This document shows positions 33,953 to 45,281 of a stretch of DNA of 64,000 bases, one piece after another. The notes below the pieces were generated by a model. It made no database searches. It was not told where the DNA came from and saw only the letters and a list, made by a program, of their open reading frames with translations. This DNA comes from Oxyruncus cristatus (taxonomy: Eukaryota; Chordata; Aves; Passeriformes; Cotingidae). The DNA is taken from the NCBI GenBank assembly GCA_013399855.1, contig VXAY01007405.1:412264-476263 (forward strand). The letters are read 5' to 3'. The position numbers were made by a program, and so were the translations under genes. How positions within the stretch are numbered: the first letter of the stretch is position 1; each line of letters opens with the position of its first letter.

Positions 33953-35105
33953 GGTTTCCATGGGACAGGATTCCCTTGGATTCTCTTCAGGATTGCAGGG
34001 GGAGGAGGAGGAGAGGAAGATCAGATTTGGGACAGGAGAGGACTAAGCACAAGCTGAAGGGGTATTTTTCCACTTGTGGACAAGGGCCTGTCCTCCTCAC
34101 CAGCCACCTCCACGGGGCCATTTCCCCCAAGCTCTGCGCTCCTTCTCCCCCCCAAAACTGAGCCGTGCTCGGGTGTGGGTGGAGGGAGCAGGGACAGGAT
34201 TAAAGGCTCCTTTCCCCTAAATTCCAGAGCTGTGTGTTTAAAGCAGCGTCCTGGGAGTCCTGGCTGTGGTGGGGGGGAGTTGGAGGCACATTAAGTCATC
34301 TCCCACCCCGGCTCTGCCTGGTGGGAGCCTGGAGAGAAATGCTCAGGCCCTGGTGGCTGCTGAATTAAACAAGGAGAAATATATGCCAGCTCTTTCCATT
34401 TGCTTATTAATAGGTTCTGTGTCTCGTGCTCCAAGGGGATTGTCCTTGCTTTGGAATCGCTGCCGGGGAAGCATTCAAGCATTCAGTCCCCTGGAAATGG
34501 AGAAAAATGGGGAAGGAGAGAGGGATTTTTTTTTTGCTCGGGAAAGCTTGGAGCGTGGCTGCAGAAATGTCAGAGCAGGGACCTGCCTTCGCAGGAATCC
34601 CCACGCTCTGGTTTCCGGGAATTCGGGTTGAACGTTCGGGGTCTTCGTAAATCCAGCACCGTCAGTAAATCCTGTAATTTCCTCATTCCTCACCCAGAGC
34701 AATTCCTCGGGACAGAGGATGATTCCAAGCCTGTGCATTCCTACCCTGTGAAATTCCTGCTCGCTGGCTCAGGTGAGCAAGTTCAGTGGGGTATTGTATG
34801 AAGGACTAAATATTCCTGAATTTTCAGTGGCTTTTGGGTACAGTTAAAGTTCTTCGTGGCTGAGATTTGTAAATATATTTGTCTTTCACAACATGATGTT
34901 CGTGCAACATGAGTTTTGAGCTCCTTTTTCACTTCAAATCCTTGATTTCCAGTGAACTCTTCAGGTAGTTCTGTAAATCTCAGCTTTGTGGTGGTTGCTT
35001 CCCAGGAAATTCCTGGTGGTTTAACAAACAATTATGGATTCATGTTAAGATCACTCGTGTTTCAGTGTTTAAAGGGTTTATTTCAGGGCATCTTCAACAT
35101 TTTGT
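33953..35105. other. Unique non-coding stretch, no gene seen
   Basis: GGA-rich run at 34002-34020. Nothing recognised. ORFs up to 133 codons on both strands lack domains. Confidence 0.5.
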
Positions 35106-35203
35106 GATAGAGTTACAGGATAATTTGGGCTGAAAGGACGTCTGGAAGTCACTGCTCCAATTCCTGCCTCAAAGCAGGGTCCCTTCAAAGTTTGATCATG
35201 TTG
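35106..35203 (-). mobile_element. Old CR1 tail fragment (minus)
   Basis: GATAGAGTTACAGGATAATT, GGGCTGAAAGGACGTCTGGA, AGTCACTGCTCCAA and CTCAAAGCAGGGTCCC follow the order of an older avian CR1 3' end (tail, GGTTGGAAGGGACCTC, GGAGGTC, CTAGTCCAAC, CTCAAAGCAGGGTC). Divergence is clearly higher than in the other copies. Confidence 0.65.
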
Positions 35204-35814
35204 TTCACCCCCAATAAACAGATTTATACCAAAGGAAAACCAAGCAGGAATAATCCTAAATGAAACATGGGATGGAAACTTGAAAGTGCTCCTCTGTGTT
35301 CCTTTTTCAACAGAGATTTTTGAGATTAAATTCCACTGTCATTCCCTGTTTAGGGGGTTTTTTTTTGCCCCAATTTTTGAAGGTGCCCAGGCACCTAAAA
35401 CCCATTGCTCACTTGACCCCAAAATTCATTTTCTTTGGAAAATGGAACACAGGCTCCCAGTCTACCCACGGACTTTAACTCCATATTAATGAGGTCATTT
35501 CCTTCAATTAAATTGTTGGAATCCTTCACATGAGCGTGGCCACAATCTCCAGATGATTATTCTAAAGCCTCGGATAAACAGCTAAACTTTGAGGGGATCA
35601 GTGCCCAGCCAGTGCTTCAGATCTCGATGGAAGGTTGGGAAGAGGGGAAGTGGCACGTGCAGGCTCGGCTTTAGGGTTTTCCAACGTCTTCCTGCTCCAG
35701 ATTCTCGTGGTAAAAAAAAAAAAAATAAGGGTAAGAAAAGCCCTGTGCAGATGGAGCAGTGATTTCCTTTACTCTGGGCTTGGATAAATGACAGCAGGGG
35801 CATTTAATCCCGTA
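35204..35814. other. Unique non-coding stretch, no gene seen
   Basis: A run at 35711-35724. No element recognised before the tandem array. Confidence 0.5.
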
Positions 35815-36150
35815 CATGGGATTAAACTCAGAATATGTGAGGGTTCTATGCATGGGATTTAAGCTCAGACTATTTGAGGTTCCTATGACTGGGGTTAAAA
35901 ACAGGATGTACGAGGTTTTTGTGAATGGGTGGTGTGATTTGCACTGGAAAATTAAACTTTGGTGTAATTTTACCGTACCTCCTGTGGGATTTAGCTCAGA
36001 ATATTCGAGGTTTCTATGCATGGGATTAAACTCACAACATCTGAGGTTCCCAAGAATGGGATCAAACCCAGAATACATGAGGTTTTTGGGAACGGACGGT
36101 GTCATCTGCCCTGGAAACCCAGACGCTGGTGTGACTGCCCCTCCTGTGCC
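35815..36150. repeat. Higher-order tandem repeat: 168-bp unit made of three 36-bp repeats plus a 60-bp spacer, two copies
   Basis: 36-bp units begin at 35815, 35851 and 35887, with a 60-bp spacer at 35923-35982. The pattern then restarts with units at 35983, 36019 and 36055 and a matching spacer at 36091-36150. The 36-bp consensus contains ATGGGATTAAACTCAGAATA and GAGGTTTCTATG. Spacers share GGTGT, ATTTGCNCTGGAAA-like, CTTTGGTGT-like and CCTCCTGTG words in the same order. Since 36, 60 and 168 are multiples of three, both strands keep long frames (plus 35816-36157 with 12-residue repeats such as GLNSEYVRVLCM; minus 35671-36324). I treat those frames as by-products. The decay is appreciable, so the array is not recent. 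Confidence 0.93.
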
Positions 36151-36532
36151 CAGCTGATTGCCCACCCCAACTTTCATCTGCTTCAGCATCCACGTGACCC
36201 CAAACTGGGCAAACCACATGGGGCCGTTCCCGACACTCCGCTGGAAACACGGGGGGCACCCACCAAAGCCGGGAGTCAACTGAGGCAGAACTGTCCATGA
36301 TTTCACCTCACCTTTTATTTCCACCCCCAGCCCCTGCAGGTCTGTGCAGTGGAGCTGCCTCTTGCCCCCCTCCCCTGTGCCAGAATGATTAATGGGGGGA
36401 GCACAGCGAGGTCAATTAGCCGGGGTCGGTGTGGAGCTGAAAGGTGGAGTGTGTTTCTTTATTGAGCGCTGCATTCACACTCCAAACCTGACCTGGGCTG
36501 CAGTGATTTATTACAGGGGCAGCGTGGTGATC
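36151..36532. other. Unique non-coding stretch, no gene seen
   Basis: GC-moderate, with a few CpG sites. Nothing recognised. Confidence 0.5.
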
Positions 36533-36700
36533 ACTTACCTTCGCTGCCTTACCTTGCCTTCAGAAATCAGCTTTTCACTGTCAATTAAAGGGCGGCCAAA
36601 GGGATCCGCTCGGAAGGCGAACCCCGAGCGAAGAAGGACGGGGGGGAGCCCGAGGGTGGGTTTCAAAGCTGCCTTTGGGAGGAACAAAGAAATCAGGTTG
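36533..36700 (-). other. CpG-containing block ending in two donor-like sites (minus)
   Basis: On the minus strand a segment with about eight CpG in 36590-36665 is followed by AAG|GTAAGG (exon edge at 36553) and then AAG|GTAAGT (edge at 36539), both close to the vertebrate 5' splice-site consensus. This could be a short non-coding exon. No acceptor, ORF or promoter motif supports it further. Confidence 0.2.
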
Positions 36701-38687
36701 AGTTCTGTCTCTTCGGGAGGAAAAAAATCCGTCGGCAGCTGAAATCTCTCCCTAATTGAGTGGGAAGAGAGGAGCCAAACCTGTCCTGATGAATTTTAGA
36801 GGTACCAGGGGAAAAAAACAAAAACAAACCTGCACTTAGTATTGATACATTTACATTTATGTGTGGACGTGTGGTGGTGAAGGCACAGAACATCCTCCTG
36901 CTGGTTTTGAAGGGTTACAAAGTTCTCATATCCATAGAAGGCACTTATTAATGAATAATATTTGCCATCTTTCAGCAGGGGATGTTGAGCTGTGCTGTGG
37001 ACACTGAGGAAGCTTGGATGGTGTAGGTGGGGAAACAAATCACTGCTGGTCCTTGTTGGAGTGGTCGAACTGAGATACAGAAAGACTGGGGTGGGTTGGG
37101 GTCTTTTTTTAAACTTCCTTGTTTCATTTTGGTCTTTGTTTCTGTTTTGGTAGCCTCAATTTCTACTTTTATTTGCTTATCAGCTCAATAAGCAGCTCAG
37201 CCCTTTGCCCCGCGGTCTCATTCCTTAATTAATGAAGTCTTTTCCTTTTCTTGTGTGTGCAGAACCTCTCCCGTATCACAGAGCAAAATAAACAAGGTAA
37301 CACTAACAAAAATGCCATTTAAGTGATAAATCTTCCTCAAAAAAAAAAATGTATCAAATACAGTAAATTCCATTCAGATTCATCTAAAATTTCACTAGTT
37401 ATGGGCAAGTCGTTTCGTCAAGGTAAGTACAACAGAGTGATTCCTCCTTCATGTCATTTAATTGTAAATTATTTCCTCTTCTAGGCCTCTCATAAGCTCT
37501 TATTTCTAGTGCAGAGTTTAAAATATGAGCATTTAAGAAAAGACAACATGTTTAAAACTTCACCTGCCCTTGCAGATTTTGGAGTCATTTCCACGGCATC
37601 CTGTTTTATTCCTATGGACTCCTGTTGACTCAGTGCCTATTAATTTTTATAAGACTTTCTCCACGAGGTTTTGTAAGGGAGAGACATCCATTTAGTCCCT
37701 GACCTGGTGAATTTTAATGACAATTTTGCATGCTTGACTTCATTCCTATTTTCGTGTCCCAGTCGCGCCTCTCCCTCACCTTGTTCTTTTAGGGCTTGAT
37801 TCTTGTCTTTTGAGGCCGATCCAATAACCCACATCAGCTCTGAGAGGTCCCGCAGGTGGGACCAGAGAGGATTTTTCCAGGGGGAGTTGGTCCCCAAATC
37901 TCTGTGACTTCCAGAGGGAGTGGAATCCAAGCTGCCCCCTCTGCCCTCCACGTCAGTGCTCCGACGCAGAGCCGTGGAGCAGGATGAGATCTTTCAGCAC
38001 TAATTGAAACCTTTTGGGGCCCTGGATCAAACCCTACACGATGGAACAGTGTAAAAGGAGATAATTTCCCTCCTACTTTCTGCACAGACAAAATTACAGC
38101 GAAACAATGGCAATGTTTCTTCACCTGCTGCCTGAAAGCAGACCCAGCGGGGGGGAATAAGGAGTGAAGGAAGTTGTGCCAGAACTGGGGTTCAGGTCTT
38201 CCCGTGAGCCAACCAGGAGATGTGGGACCCAACGTTTCTGGGTCTTGATGTGCACTTTAATCCCAGTTCACTGGGTCTCATCAATGGCACACCGGGATTC
38301 AGCTCTTCCCCTGGAGAATGTCTGGAAAGTTATTTATCAAGAACATGGTTAATACGGAGCTTGGAGAAGCAGGATCTAGTCCCAGACTGATCCAAAACCC
38401 AGTGAATTGGCCACTGCTGTTAAACTCCCTCTTTTTGCCTCAGAGGTCACATGGAACATCTCTAAAAACTACAAACATCATCCAACAACCACTTTCTGGG
38501 CAGGTTTGTCCCCCACTGGTAGCTGCAGTAGCAGCTGAGCTGATTTAATCACTCCAGGCAATGGCTGAGAGCTGGGAACTCGGAATTCCAGGTGTGGTTC
38601 CATGGTCGATCTCCTCAGGACTCTGGGAAGGTTGTTTTCCCCCCCCCCTGCATTTCCATCCTCTTTCTTGCTGTTTGTTTATTGTAG
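36701..38687. other. Unique non-coding stretch, no gene seen
   Basis: Mostly AT-rich and CpG-poor between 36840 and 37650. At 37240-37300 a pyrimidine tract plus CAG precedes 34 bases and AAG|GTAAC, an exon-like arrangement described in the findings. A run at 37340-37349. No transposon fragment recognised. Confidence 0.5.
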
Positions 38688-38755
38688 AGAATCCCAGAAT
38701 GGTTTGGGTTGGAAGGGACCTTAAGGACCATCCTGTCCCAACTCCAACCATGTTG
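38688..38755 (-). mobile_element. CR1 LINE tail fragment (minus)
   Basis: GAATCCCAGAATGGTTTGGG, TTGGAAGGGACCTTAAGGAC and CATCCTGTCCCAACTCCAAC. About 68 bases of the extreme 3' end remain. Confidence 0.9.
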
Positions 38756-40183
38756 CACGATCAGAGCCCCAGAATTTCCTGCAGTGGGAGAGTGAATTCC
38801 TAGAAGGATATTAAAGATGGAGTTGAAAAGCCCAAGTTGTTTCCATCCCTCCAGTTTGATTTACTGCTTGAGTAGTAAAATACCTGAGGGTTCCAGATGA
38901 TCTCCTGTAATTGTTCTGCAAAGGCAACCACCAGTCTCCCTTTCCAAGGAGCAGCTTGCGAGGCACAACTCCAAATTTTTAACCGGCTGGTTTTCGTTGT
39001 AGGCAGGAGCAGGTTGATAAAATGCTCCCCAAACACCTGTATGCCCTCAGGACCTGACCCTGCCTGTTGTCCTCCCGTGAATATTTACTCGGGAATGCTG
39101 CTGCAAACAGCCACAGTGCACGTGTCATCCCATCTCGGGATATTGGGAACGAAAGCAGCGTCCTGCTGCCGGGAATAAACAAAAAGAAACCCAAAGAGTA
39201 AATCACGGCGTGATGAATTTTCCATTTCTGTGACGCTCCTGTAGATTGTCACTGAGGATGGGATCCAAATCATCGAATTCCCCAGGATACCCTGCAAGCC
39301 CCATCCTTGAAATAACCCATGGAAATGATCTGATTTAAATCCTGTAGTGTTTAGAGGTGTATTTATAGAGGTCCCCTTTGGCTTTCTCCCCAGTAATCAC
39401 TATAAAACTTTCCCTAAAGGGAACATGAATATATGTAAAGGGAACATGAATATATGTAAACCTTAGCCCGAGCAGAAAAACAAAAATAGAGCAATGAGCC
39501 AGATTTTTCAGCAAGCATAACTGGTTTAACTCTTTTAGAGATGAGCAAAGCAGCTGCAGGTCTGCTGGAAAAGGGGTCCTCGGAGAAACAGGGGGGTTGT
39601 TCCTCGTTCTCTGAGCAGCCTGGTGCCCATGAGAGCATCTCCTGCCTTTGTGAGGGCACGGAAGCACGGCCAGGGTGGCTCCCAGTGATGTGTGCACACG
39701 GAGAGGGGTCTTGGGTTAATATTTAACCACTAATTGGTGTGATGATCAAAGGGACAGGCGAGCCCTCTGACGCCTGATCTCCCGCCTGATCTCTTTGCTC
39801 GGCACCTTGCTTAGCTCCGATTTCCTTCACCCCAGGGCTGGCTTCCTCCTGGGAAATCTCCATTTAGGGCTCCTGAACAGAGAATTTTCCATTCTTGGGG
39901 CAGGATTGGGCTCCTGTTATTGACCAGCCCCTCCAATCAAAGCAAATTCTGGTGGGTGACTGCAATCAAACACAATTCCACGGCTGTGCTCGCCCTGTGT
40001 CGGGGCTTCTTCTGTATCCACTCTCCTGCTTTTATTCATTCCCCTTCTCCCCCCATTAGCTTTCTGCAGCAGAAACCTTAGATTTCGAAGCTCCTTTCAG
40101 TCTCAAAGCCAAAAATAATCCCACAACCAAAAGCAAACTAATGCTGACACCTGAAGAGGGTTTTCTTTCTCTCCTTGCCACGC
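38756..40183. other. Unique non-coding stretch, no gene seen
   Basis: Contains a two-copy 21-bp direct repeat at 39419-39461 (listed separately). No other repeat recognised. Confidence 0.5.
39419..39461. repeat. 21-bp direct repeat, two perfect copies
   Basis: GGGAACATGAATATATGTAA occurs twice in succession with a 21-base period. It looks like a recent slippage duplication. Confidence 0.95.
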
Positions 40184-40237
40184 TGATAATGATGGTGATG
40201 ATGATGATGACTATTATTATTATTATTATTATTATTT
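40184..40237. repeat. Compound (GAT)n-(ATT)n microsatellite
   Basis: TGATAATGATGGTGATGATGATGATGA passes into CTATTATTATTATTATT. The ATT part has about nine units. Confidence 0.97.
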
Positions 40238-41730
40238 GGAAGAACGTGGTGAAAAAGGGAGACTTTGTCATTACTGTATAATTTAAAATTGCACAGCCTA
40301 CAGCCCACAAAACAGAGCATGTAATTACACACTTACTAGAGGTAACAGCAGTGCTGATAATTATTCTTTACACAGGAGAATCTCGCTGATATCCCAGAGT
40401 CGGAAAGTGGGAACTACAATATCTTTAATACCATCCTTAGAGACCCTCATAAGCAGAGGAGAAGTATGAGGAGGCACACAGGGTCCAGAGCAATATCTTC
40501 ATCGCTCCACGATGTCAGGGGCTTTGCTGAAGCACAAATCAATAGATTCAAGTACATTCTTTCCTTTATTTTTTTTTTTTTCTTAAGGTACAATATTTTT
40601 TTTATGACCCTTCCCGGAGAAAGTGCAGCAAAGGCACGGGAAGAGCTCTGGGATGAAAGGAACGCTTGGAGTGAGAGCCCTGGCGGTTTAGAGGAATAGG
40701 GGGCTGAGATTTATTCAGTTATTTATTTATTTAGTCGTTTATTTGTCTATTTTTAAGGCATGTTCTGCTGCAGGAACGTGTTAACCCTTTCTGGGCTGCT
40801 GACCTTAGATTTTCTTAGGCATTAAACACCCAGTTATTTCCCCACCCTCTTTTTTTTTTTTTTTTTTTTGGTTTATCTTCCTCTCTCCAGCTGTTCTCTC
40901 CCAGCCTTTTTTTTTGGCCCTTTTGTCCCCTTGATTTAAATAACCAGTAATTCAGATTTCATCTCACCTTTGGCATTTCTCTTGCTGATTCTTTATCTGA
41001 GCTAGAAAACAACCTGATGGAGAATTTTCCCCATCCCTAATGGGTTTTTTTTTTTTAGGGGTTCATTTAAATCAGATTGTGGCTTATGGGCCAAACATCC
41101 TTCCCTTTATTTCCGCTGCGTGCTAATTTATTTTGCAAGCAATTAATTTGATTTTGAAGGCATAAAATCCTATTCCCCCCCCCCCAAACTTTCCTGTGTT
41201 TTACCATTTCACCTCGCCCAGGTTGGCGCAGGGGGACGGGACTTTACCTGCCCATGGTGATTACTCGTGGAGGGAGGTTCTAAATTAGTGTGTCCTTACA
41301 CAGGTGGATGTTATAAAATAGAGAGAAAACCTGATTTTCATGTGCTGGCGGGTCCAATCAATCTGAGTGTGTGTTGGAGGGTCCTCTGGGCTGCTCTAAC
41401 TTAAGCCATCAAGTCAGGTCTGGTGTGGCTGCCCAAAGTGAGTCTGATCTTGCTCCTGGATGGTCTCAGCTCTGCCTGAGCAGATCTGGGTCAGGGTCAC
41501 AGGGAGTCAGCGGGAATAATAATGTACCTGGAGCAGCTGGGGAGGGGCCAGGGGACAGAAAGTTAATTAAAAAATAAAAATAAATCTGCTCCTAATGTCC
41601 CCGGTAACGGCTTTAAAACGACACAAAAGATCTCGGTAAGTCGGTTTAAAAGGGAAATCAAAGCGTCCCACCCCTGAGCTGGGATCTCCCGAGGGGGAGA
41701 GCGGGGCTTTTCCTGGGGAAGGAGCTTCCT
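40238..41730. other. Unique non-coding stretch, T-rich in places, no gene seen
   Basis: T runs at 40568-40581, 40852-40869 and 41045-41056. (TTTA)-like at 40716-40745. C run at 41176-41185. AT-rich segment at 40330-40560 with few CpG sites. No element recognised. Confidence 0.5.
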
Positions 41731-41866
41731 GCCATCCCTGGAAGTGTTCAAGGAGTGGGTGGACGTGGCCCCTGGGGACGTGGTTTAGTGGTGAACACCG
41801 GGAGGGTTGATGGTTGCACCGGACGACCTTCGAGGGCTTCTCCAGCCTTAACCCTTCTGTGATCCT
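41731..41866 (+). mobile_element. CR1 LINE, 3' end fragment (plus; GGGGACGTGGTTTAGTGGTG type)
   Basis: GCCATCCCTGGAAGTGTTCA, AGGAGTGGGTGGACGTGGCC, GGGGACGTGGTTTAGTGGTG, then CTTCGAGGGCTTCTCCAGCC, TTAACCCTTCTGTGATCC. The CR1 subfamily with this 3' UTR differs from that of most copies here. CpG density is higher than in the other fragments. Confidence 0.9.
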
Positions 41867-42800
41867 GCGGGAAGGAGGTAAAACTGAGGGGAAAAACCCA
41901 CTTGTGTGCCTCTGCTTTGGGATTCTGAGGGAGCAGCAGGGGCTGGTGGGAAGGTCTCAGCTGCAGGAATTCTCAGTTCCAGCCCTGGTTCAGGATGGCC
42001 CCGTGCCAGCCACTCAACTGCTCCGTGCCTCGGCTTCTCCTGTGTGCAGGTCAGTAATTCCAGTGATGTTCAGCATGAAGGGGTTCGTTTTATTCTTTAA
42101 AAATGACCAAAATACATCAAATGCAAAGTGCCTCATACCACATGTAGAGTAGCAATGATTTAAATGTAATGATAGAGTAGTAAATGATTTAAAATAGCAA
42201 AACAGTCTCGTAGCGATCAAGACAAAAATGACATTGAATTTTATTTGCTGCAAATCCTTGGTGTGGATGAAAACTTGAAGTAGTGGGAAATTTTGACTCT
42301 TTACATTTAACAAATTGGGATAAATTGTCCTCTTGTAACTGTAAAAAAGCAACTAATGTCTTGCAAGATTTTAGGACTCCTCTTGAGGTTCATTAACAGG
42401 GATAGATCCGAAAAGAATCAGCACCTAGGAAGCTGGAGCAATATAATTATATTTTGCATAAGAGTAAAAAACCCACTGGAGTCACCCAGAAATCTTCTGT
42501 TTACGTGGTAGCTGGTCCTGTTCCTTCATTTTGTGATTTGAAGGAGAGGTCAGAGATGAGAGGTAGGGAAGAGGAGAGGTCTGCATTCAGCTGGTGGCTT
42601 TGCTGAAGGTCCCCAGGGTGACCTCACAAAACCCCTCCACGTTCAGAACTCAGGTTCAGAACTCAGATTTAAAAAAAAAAAAAAAAAAAATCAGAGCAAA
42701 TGTAAGTATTAAGTTATTTAAGGTATTCTCTGGGCTTTGTAGATGTCTAATTTACCCCATGCCTGTGTGGGGTGTAAAGGGAGAGGAATTAGCAGCAGCT
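41867..42800. other. Unique stretch with a weak MIR-like piece, no gene seen
   Basis: 42012-42056 (CACTCAACTGCTCCGTGCCT, CGGCTTCTCC) resembles the MIR core region ending CTCTGTGCCTCAGTTTCC. It is too short to be sure. An imperfect 15-base direct repeat (GTTCAGAACTCAG) lies near 42640-42667, followed by an A run at 42670-42689. Confidence 0.45.
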
Positions 42801-42876
42801 TTATAATATATAGCTATATATATTTTATATATATATATATAAAAAAATATATAGCAGCAGCTATATATATATATTC
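42801..42876. repeat. (TA)n-type AT-rich microsatellite with an inner direct repeat
   Basis: TATATAGCTATATATATTTTATATATATATATAT, an A run and ATATATAGCAGCAGCTATATATATAT. The word AGCAGCAGCT also stands just left of the tract (42791), so an older duplication is likely. Confidence 0.92.
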
Positions 42877-43202
42877 ATATCACAGGTGATAATGTGAATT
42901 ATTTCTCCTTCATCCTTCTGTGGTCTTCTAAAAACACAAAAAAAATCTCATTTTCTCTTTGTCACTTCTCCAAGTAATTATTAGAGAACTAAAGTCTCGT
43001 GGAGCAATGTGGGATTGGGATTTTGTGCAGGACTGTGCAAGCAGCTGCTTTTCCACGTGCTGAAAACACGGGAGCAGCTCCTGGTAACTTCGGGATTGCT
43101 GTGCTTTGGGTTTGATCGGCAAAACACGGGAGGAACTGTCCCAGGAGAACCTCCCAGGAGGAATTCTGCCTGGGGAAGAGCAGAAAGAGTTTTTCCTCAC
43201 AA
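42877..43202. other. Unique short stretch, no gene seen
   Basis: No element recognised. Confidence 0.5.
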
Positions 43203-43266
43203 TGCTCCTCAGGAATATTGTGGGGTGCTCCTCAGGAATATTGTGGGATGCTCCTCAGGAACACCT
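43203..43266. repeat. 23-bp tandem repeat, about 2.8 units
   Basis: TGCTCCTCAGGAATATTGTG begins at 43203, 43226 and 43249 (period 23). The third unit changes after GCTCCTCAGGAA. Confidence 0.95.
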
Positions 43267-44664
43267 CGTGGAATTCTGGACAGCAATCCCAGCGGTGCCT
43301 GGGCGCGGTTGTGTCACCGAGGCTCGAGCTGGTCTCAGCTGACCCCGGCTGATCTCGGCTTAGCTGAACTGACAACGAGCTGTCCGATTTGGGCAGGTGG
43401 GTGCCCAGGGCACGGGCTTGGGGGGCACTCCCAGGATCAGGTGGTGGGCACGTAGGGGATGTCACAGGCACGTTCAGTCACGTTGGGAGCACCGTTCCCA
43501 CCCCTGTGGGTGTGGGACTTGCTCCTGGTTTACATCTCCTGGAGCTGGAGCAAGAGGTAAAGGCTGGGAGAGCAAGGCTGGTGTCAAGGACAGAAGCTGT
43601 GACAGGTCCTTTGTCCCCTCTGACTCTTTTGCCTTTCAGAGCAGCTCCACTTTGGGCCTGACCCTTGATATTTGTACCCTCGTGGGCCTGGGCTCTGTGA
43701 ATGCCCCCTGCAGTTCCATGGCTAAAGCTGATCCCTTTTTCCGAGGCTTCCCTTGAAGTCTGGTGCCAAAAGTGAGGTGCCATTAACATATTAATACAGG
43801 CACACACCAGTGGTGAGAGCTGATCTGATATCTCTCTTTGCTTTTTCAGCTGGATTAGATCTGCCTGTTTTGCGATTCCCATGCTATATTCCCTAATTAT
43901 TATTATTTCACACTTCATAACATTTTGGTAACTAAAAAGCTCCAGGGCCCAAAACTTATCTATTACATTTTAGCCCAGAGGAAACTTCGCATCCACTTCC
44001 AACTTCTAACCCCCAAAATATGAATTTATATTGGAATTTCTGATGGATCCTGCCTGGCACTGGGGCAGCCCTGATAGAATATTGTAAAACACCGACTTTG
44101 TTACACATATTTTCTGCCCCCTCCCTCCTTTCTTTTGTGTAAATCTGTTTTCACCACAGGAGCACATGCTGTCTCTTCTGGCTACAACACTACTTACTAA
44201 TTCATCGATTCATCTTTAATGAGGCCCCCTGCCAATGTTTAAATAGCATTCGGAACAAAGAAAAAGGCAACATTTCCAAAACAGCTGCTTCTCTCCAATC
44301 TTGACATCTCAGCCTCTCAGAATTTTAAGGAAAAATTTTTTTTTTGCTCCCCTAAAGTTGGTAATTTATAATTTAGGTGGAGCTTTATAATTAGATGGGG
44401 GGGAGGGGGGACACGGGAAAAGATAGGGATGAAATTAAAATTAAAAACAAAAACAACAACAACAACAAAAAAAGAGTAAAGTTTCCCCCAGGCTGTGATG
44501 AGACACGAAGCCAACACTGTTTCTGTGGCTCACACAGGCACTGCAGATGGAACAGGGGGAGAATTCTCCTTGGCAGCCAAATTCATTTGTTGTACGTGGC
44601 AGGCTGGTGCAAGGACCTGCCAGAGCGAAGTTTCTCTACCTGGGAACATTCCAAAAAACCTGTG
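43267..44664. other. Unique non-coding stretch, no gene seen
   Basis: A block of about 340 bases at 43270-43610 is GC-richer. AT-rich, CpG-poor segments at 43790-44050 and 44150-44250. G run and AAC-rich tract at 44396-44475. ORFs to 148 codons lack domains. Confidence 0.5.
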
Positions 44665-44761
44665 GAAGAGGCACCTGAGGACGTGGTTTAGTGGTGGACG
44701 TGGTGGTGGTGCTGGGCTTCATCTTAGAGGGCTTTTCCAACCCTAACAATTCCATGATTCC
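44665..44761 (+). mobile_element. CR1 LINE, 3' end fragment (plus; same tail type as 41731)
   Basis: GAGGACGTGGTTTAGTGGTG, GACGTGGTGGTGGTGCTGGG, CTTCATCTTAGAGGGCTTTT, CCAACCCTAACAATTCCATG. Shares the GACGTGGTTTAGTGGTG block with the copy 3 kb to the left. Confidence 0.92.
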
Positions 44762-44876
44762 GGCAGCTTAACCCTTGTCCCAGCTGAGCTGGGCTTCAGA
44801 ACCTGCTCCCACTGCTATTGTTATCCCGGCTTCTGCTTTTTCCAAGGAGTGGATGATGACCAGAGGGATGGATGGA

Positions 44877-45281
44877 GCAGCTCTGCTGGGAGGGAAGGCT
44901 GAGAGAACTGGGATTGTTCAGGCTGGAGAAGAGAAGGCTCCAACCTAATTGTGGCCTTCCAGGACCTGAAGGAGCCAACAAAAAAGATGGAGAGACACTA
45001 TTTCAAATGGCTTGGAGGGACAGCAGGAGGGGGAATGGTTTTTAAACTGTCAGAGGGCAGGGTTGGATGGGATATTGGGAAACAATTCCTCCCTGTGAGG
45101 GTGGGGAGGGGCTGGGATGGAATTCCCAGAGAAGCTGTGGCTGCCCCTGGATCCCTGGGAGTGTCCAAGGCCAGGTTGGAGCAACCTGGGCTAGTGGAAG
45201 GTGTCCCTGCCCGTGGCAGGGGGTGGCACTGGATGATCTTTAATGTCCCTTCCAACCCAAACCATTCCATGATTCCATGAT
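44877..45281 (+). mobile_element. CR1 LINE, 3' fragment of about 400 bp (plus)
   Basis: Starts at GAGGGAAGGCTGAGAGAACT in the ORF2 C-terminus. It continues with TCAGGCTGGAGAAGAGAAGG, TTGTGGCCTTCCAGGACCTG, AATGGTTTTTAAACTGTC, GTTGGATGGGATATTGGG, GAATTCCCAGAGAAGCTGTG, GAGTGTCCAAGGCCAGGTTG, AACCTGGGCTAGTGGAAGG, TGTCCCTGCCCGTGGCAGG and a complete tail (CCATTCCATGATTCCATGAT). The region between the CCTGAAGG and GGACAGCAGG words is compressed relative to a full-length copy. Confidence 0.97.

Noticed and set aside
35671..36324. 217-codon minus ORF and 113-codon plus ORF with 12-residue repeats
   Set aside because: Both are created by the 36/168-bp tandem repeat, whose periods are multiples of three. 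Protein repeats on both strands at once argue against coding.
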